DNA of 64,000 nucleotides. Source: Cronobacter condimenti 1330 (GTDB taxonomy: Bacteria; Pseudomonadota; Gammaproteobacteria; Enterobacterales; Enterobacteriaceae). The notes beneath the pieces were generated by a model that worked only from the letters and a program-made list of their open reading frames with translations, was not told the origin of the DNA and ran no database searches. A program made the translations under genes and the position numbers. The stretch covers positions 4,216,001 to 4,280,000 of the forward strand of contig NZ_CP012264.1 in the NCBI RefSeq assembly GCF_001277255.1, given 5' to 3'. Each line of letters begins with the position of its first letter. Position 1 is the stretch's first letter. This document shows, piece after piece, positions 60,523 through 64,000 of this stretch.

Positions 60523-62643
60523 TTGTATCTGTTTGAAAGCCTGAATCAACTGATTCAACAATACCTGCCTGCGGACCAAATTAAGCGTCTGCAGCAGGCT
60601 TATCTCGTTGCACGTGATGCTCACGAGGGACAGACACGTTCAAGTGGCGAACCCTATATCACACATCCAGTAGCTGTAGCCTGTATTCTGGCCGAGATGA
60701 AGCTCGACTATGAAACGTTGATGGCCGCGCTACTGCATGATGTGATTGAAGATACTCCTGCCACCTACCAGGATATGGAACAGCTTTTTGGCAAAAGCGT
60801 TGCCGAGCTGGTGGAAGGCGTTTCTAAGCTTGATAAGCTGAAATTCCGCGATAAGAAAGAGGCGCAGGCCGAAAACTTTCGCAAAATGATCATGGCGATG
60901 GTGCAGGATATCCGCGTCATTCTGATCAAACTCGCCGACCGCACCCACAATATGCGCACGCTGGGCTCGCTTCGCCCGGATAAACGCCGTCGCATTGCCC
61001 GCGAAACTCTCGAAATCTATAGCCCACTGGCGCATCGTCTCGGTATTCATCACCTGAAAACCGAACTTGAGGAGCTGGGTTTCGAAGCGCTCTATCCTAA
61101 CCGTTACCGTGTCATTAAAGAGGTCGTTAAGGCGGCACGAGGAAACCGTAAGGAGATGATTCAGAAGATTCTTTCTGAGATTGACGGGCGTTTGCAGGAA
61201 GCAGGCATTCCATGCCGCGTCAGCGGTCGCGAAAAACATCTGTACTCTATCTATTGCAAGATGGTGCTTAAAGAGCAGCGTTTTCACTCCATCATGGATA
61301 TCTACGCCTTTCGTGTGATCGTGAGGGATGTCGATACCTGTTATCGCGTGCTGGGCCAGATGCACAGTCTATACAAGCCGCGTCCTGGCCGCATGAAGGA
61401 TTACATCGCCATTCCTAAGGCGAACGGCTATCAGTCGCTCCATACCTCTATGATCGGCCCACATGGCGTGCCGGTTGAAGTGCAGATCCGCACCGAAGAT
61501 ATGGACCAGATGGCGGAAATGGGTGTCGCGGCGCACTGGGCTTATAAAGAGCACGGCGAAAGTAGCACTACCGCCCAGATCCGCGCCCAGCGCTGGATGC
61601 AAAGCCTGCTGGAGTTGCAGCAGAGCGCGGGAAGCTCGTTTGAATTTATCGAGAGCGTGAAATCCGATCTTTTCCCGGATGAGATTTACGTTTTCACCCC
61701 GGAAGGCCGAATTGTCGAATTGCCGGCAGGCGCGACTCCAGTCGATTTCGCTTATGCAGTGCATACGGATATCGGCCACGCCTGTGTTGGTGCACGCGTT
61801 GACCGCCAGCCTTATCCGTTGTCACAGTCGCTCTCCAGCGGCCAGACGGTAGAAATCATTACCGCGCCGGGTGCGCGTCCGAATGCGGCCTGGCTGAACT
61901 TTGTCGTGAGCTCCAAGGCTCGCGCCAAAATTCGTCAGATGTTGAAAAACCTCAAACGTGATGACTCTGTCAGCCTTGGTCGTCGTCTGTTGAATCATGC
62001 GCTGGGCGGCAGCCGCAAGCTTGCGGAAATCCCGCCGGACCATATCCAGCGTGAGCTGGAGCGTATGAAGCTCGCCACGCTTGACGATTTACTGGCAGAA
62101 ATTGGCCTCGGCAACGCCATGAGTGTTGTGGTCGCTAAAAACCTGTTGCAGGGTGAAGCGGCAACCAGCAATCAGCCGAGCGTACCAGCCACTGGCCACA
62201 GCCATCTGCCCATAAAGGGCGCCGATGGCGTATTGATTACTTTCGCCAAATGCTGCCGTCCTATTCCCGGCGATCCTATCGTCGCGCACGTCAGCCCTGG
62301 CAAAGGTCTCGTTATCCATCACGAATCCTGCCGAAACATTCGCGGTTATCAGAAGGAACCCGAGAAGTTTATGGCGGTAGAATGGGATAAAGAAACCGAG
62401 CAAGAGTTCATCACCGAAATCAAAGTGGATATGTTTAACCACCAGGGCGCGCTGGCGAACCTTACTGCGGCAATCAATACTGCCGGTTCAAATATTCAGA
62501 GCCTGAATACCGAAGAGAAAGATGGTCGCGTTTACAGCGCCTTTATTCGTCTCACGGCGCGCGATCGCGTTCATCTTGCGAATATCATGCGTAAAATCCG
62601 CGTGATGCCGGACGTGATTAAAGTCACTCGTAACAGAAACTAA
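60523..62643 (+). CDS. spoT: SpoT, bifunctional ppGpp hydrolase/synthetase
   Basis: This 706-residue protein has the HD hydrolase domain first (HPVAVACILAEM, then His72-Asp73 in LLHDVIEDT), then a synthetase domain with the RxKD-type loop (RPGRMKDYIAIPKANGYQS), a TGS domain (FTPEGRIVELPAGATPVDFAY), a conserved-cysteine region (FAKCCRPIPGD) and a C-terminal ACT domain. The start is TTG, as in E. coli spoT. It degrades ppGpp and makes it under carbon, fatty-acid or iron limitation. It is four residues longer than E. coli SpoT because of a variable linker near residue 550. Confidence 0.97.
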   Translation: MYLFESLNQLIQQYLPADQIKRLQQAYLVARDAHEGQTRSSGEPYITHPVAVACILAEMKLDYETLMAALLHDVIEDTPATYQDMEQLFGKSVAELVEGVSKLDKLKFRDKKEAQAENFRKMIMAMVQDIRVILIKLADRTHNMRTLGSLRPDKRRRIARETLEIYSPLAHRLGIHHLKTELEELGFEALYPNRYRVIKEVVKAARGNRKEMIQKILSEIDGRLQEAGIPCRVSGREKHLYSIYCKMVLKEQRFHSIMDIYAFRVIVRDVDTCYRVLGQMHSLYKPRPGRMKDYIAIPKANGYQSLHTSMIGPHGVPVEVQIRTEDMDQMAEMGVAAHWAYKEHGESSTTAQIRAQRWMQSLLELQQSAGSSFEFIESVKSDLFPDEIYVFTPEGRIVELPAGATPVDFAYAVHTDIGHACVGARVDRQPYPLSQSLSSGQTVEIITAPGARPNAAWLNFVVSSKARAKIRQMLKNLKRDDSVSLGRRLLNHALGGSRKLAEIPPDHIQRELERMKLATLDDLLAEIGLGNAMSVVVAKNLLQGEAATSNQPSVPATGHSHLPIKGADGVLITFAKCCRPIPGDPIVAHVSPGKGLVIHHESCRNIRGYQKEPEKFMAVEWDKETEQEFITEIKVDMFNHQGALANLTAAINTAGSNIQSLNTEEKDGRVYSAFIRLTARDRVHLANIMRKIRVMPDVIKVTRNRN

Positions 62644-62647
62644 CTTT

Positions 62648-63337
62648 ATGAATTCTCAGCGTTACGCGCGTATCTGCGAGATGCTGGCCCGGCGTCAGCC
62701 TGATCTGACGGTCTGCATGGAGCAGGTTCATAAGCCTCATAACGTGTCGGCGATTATTCGAACTGCCGACGCGGTGGGCGTCCACGAAGTTCATGCCGTC
62801 TGGCCGGGTAATCGCATGCGCACGATGGCGTCTTCCGCCGCGGGCAGTAACAGCTGGGTGGAAGTGAAAACACATCGCACCATTAGCGATGCAGTGAGCC
62901 ATCTCAAAGCGCGCGGCATGCAAGTCCTTGCGACGCATCTTTCTGAGAAAGCGGTCGATTTTCGTGAAGTAGACTATACGCGACCGACCTGCATTCTCAT
63001 GGGCCAGGAAAAAACCGGTATCACTCAAGAAGCGTTAGACCTTGCCGATCAGGACATCATTGTTCCGATGATCGGAATGGTGCAGTCGCTCAACGTGTCA
63101 GTCGCCTCTGCATTAATCCTGTATGAAGCGCAGCGCCAGCGGCAAAACGCGGGCATGTATCAGCGCGCTGACAGCACTCTTCCGGAAACGGAGCAGCAAC
63201 GTCTGCTGTTTGAAGGCGGTTACCCGGTGCTCGCGAATGTGGCGAAGCGAAAAGGCCTGCCCTATCCCCGCGTGAATGAGCACGGTGAGATAGATGCGCC
63301 GCCGTCCTGGTGGGCCACAATGCAGGCTGCGGGATAA
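62648..63337 (+). CDS. trmH: tRNA (guanosine-18 2'-O) methyltransferase
   Basis: The 229-residue SPOUT enzyme methylates Gm18 in the tRNA D loop. HKPHNVSAIIRTADAVGV holds the catalytic Asn and Arg. LMGQEKTGITQEALDLAD and IPMIGMVQSLNVSVASALIL form the SAM knot. Length equals E. coli TrmH (SpoU). It lies four bases after spoT and three before recG. Confidence 0.97.
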   Translation: MNSQRYARICEMLARRQPDLTVCMEQVHKPHNVSAIIRTADAVGVHEVHAVWPGNRMRTMASSAAGSNSWVEVKTHRTISDAVSHLKARGMQVLATHLSEKAVDFREVDYTRPTCILMGQEKTGITQEALDLADQDIIVPMIGMVQSLNVSVASALILYEAQRQRQNAGMYQRADSTLPETEQQRLLFEGGYPVLANVAKRKGLPYPRVNEHGEIDAPPSWWATMQAAG

Positions 63338-63340
63338 GCG

Positions 63341-64000
63341 ATGCGCGGCCGTCTGCTGGATGCCGTACCGCTAAGCTCACTCACTGGCGTGGGCGCCAGC
63401 CAGAGCGCGAAGCTCGCAAAAATCGGTCTGCACACCGTACAGGATCTGCTGCTGCATTTTCCTCTGCGCTATGAAGACCGCACCCATCTTTATCCCATCA
63501 ACGATCTTCTGCCTGGCGTTTACGCCACGGTGGAAGGTGAAGTGCTGAACTGCAATATTACTTTTGGCGGGCGTCGCATGATGACCTGTCAGATAAGCGA
63601 CGGCACTGGCATCCTGACGATGCGCTTTTTCAACTTCAACGCCGCGATGAAAAACAGCCTGGCGTCCGGTCGACGTGTGCTGGCATATGGCGAAGCGAAA
63701 CGCGGTAAATACGGCGCGGAAATGATCCATCCTGAGTACCGTATTCAGGGTGATTTAAGCACGCCAGAAATGCAGGACACGCTCACGCCCGTTTACCCTA
63801 CGACCGAAGGCATTCGCCAGGCAACGCTACGCAAGCTGACCGACCAGGCGCTTGAACTGCTGGATACCTGCGCCATCGCCGAGCTGCTGCCTCCGGAGCT
63901 GTCCCAAGGGTTGATGAGCCTGCCGGAGGCGATACGCACGCTGCATCGTCCACCGCCGGATATGAAGCTGGAAGACCTGGAAAGCGGTCAACATCCTGCA
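63341..64000 (+). CDS. recG: RecG branch-migrating DNA helicase, 5' part
   Basis: The first 220 residues are present before the window ends. They begin MRGRLLDAVPLSSLTGVGAS and include HTVQDLLLHFPLRYEDRTHL and the wedge OB fold (GVYATVEGEVLNCNITFGGR), which opens replication forks and Holliday junctions. The helicase motor lies outside the window. Sequence matches E. coli RecG. Confidence 0.97.
   Translation, partial: MRGRLLDAVPLSSLTGVGASQSAKLAKIGLHTVQDLLLHFPLRYEDRTHLYPINDLLPGVYATVEGEVLNCNITFGGRRMMTCQISDGTGILTMRFFNFNAAMKNSLASGRRVLAYGEAKRGKYGAEMIHPEYRIQGDLSTPEMQDTLTPVYPTTEGIRQATLRKLTDQALELLDTCAIAELLPPELSQGLMSLPEAIRTLHRPPPDMKLEDLESGQHPA

Noticed and set aside
1..64000. CRISPR array, prophage, restriction or toxin-antitoxin system
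   Set aside because: I saw no regularly spaced repeats, phage structural genes or defence gene families; nearly every frame is assigned to a core enterobacterial gene or an LPS gene.

Overview
The window is chromosomal DNA of an enterobacterium (Enterobacterales, family Enterobacteriaceae). Almost every housekeeping protein reads as a close relative of its E. coli counterpart (selC, pfkA, cpxRA, cysE-gpsA-secB-grxC, gpmI-envC, hldD-waaFC, coaD-mutM-rpmGB, coaBC-dut-slmA-pyrE-rph, gmk-rpoZ-spoT-trmH-recG). Base composition is GC-rich outside the lipopolysaccharide (LPS) core genes. The gene order differs from E. coli, and the LPS core genes are of the Klebsiella type (wabG/wabH/wabN). This fits Cronobacter, Enterobacter or a near relative; the genus is an inference.

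Region 1 (1-9456): the 5' part of a YicJ-type sugar:cation symporter, tRNA-Sec (selC), a TetR regulator divergent from an aldo/keto reductase, and a five-gene molybdenum aldehyde oxidoreductase operon (paoA-paoB-paoC-paoD plus a MocA-like cytidylyltransferase). A TPR-containing glycosyltransferase is divergent from that operon. Region 2 (9457-15661): a CPBP protease, the HprSR two-component system with periplasmic hydroxyisourate hydrolase and a palindromic operator between them, an unknown small gene, an SLC13-type transporter and cdh. Region 3 (15766-21874): sbp, pfkA, fieF, cpxP with its 3'-derived sRNA CpxQ, and cpxRA. Region 4 (21988-29695): trmL, then cysE-gpsA-secB-grxC-yibN on the minus strand and gpmI-envC-yibQ on the plus strand.

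Region 5 (29725-49015) is the LPS core locus. It holds an extra WaaE-like glycosyltransferase, a phosphoethanolamine transferase, tdh-kbl, hldD-waaF-waaC-(WaaZ-like)-waaL, a minus-strand pair (GT9 enzyme and WabN deacetylase), waaQ-wabG-wabH-GT2, and waaA-waaE-coaD. The set predicts a heptose inner core decorated with galacturonic acid and glucosamine instead of core phosphates. The middle part, about 38.1-46.7 kb, is visibly AT-rich and is the variable segment. Region 6 (49500-64000) is a conserved DNA repair, ribosomal protein, CoA, nucleotide and stringent-response block ending inside recG.

I found no CRISPR array, intact insertion sequence, prophage or toxin-antitoxin module. The most interesting items are a paoA without its export signal, a rhodanese-fold YibN without any cysteine, the HprR operator, the rearranged placement of the cpx-pfkA-cdh block, CpxQ, and the mosaic LPS core locus with several unassigned transferases.
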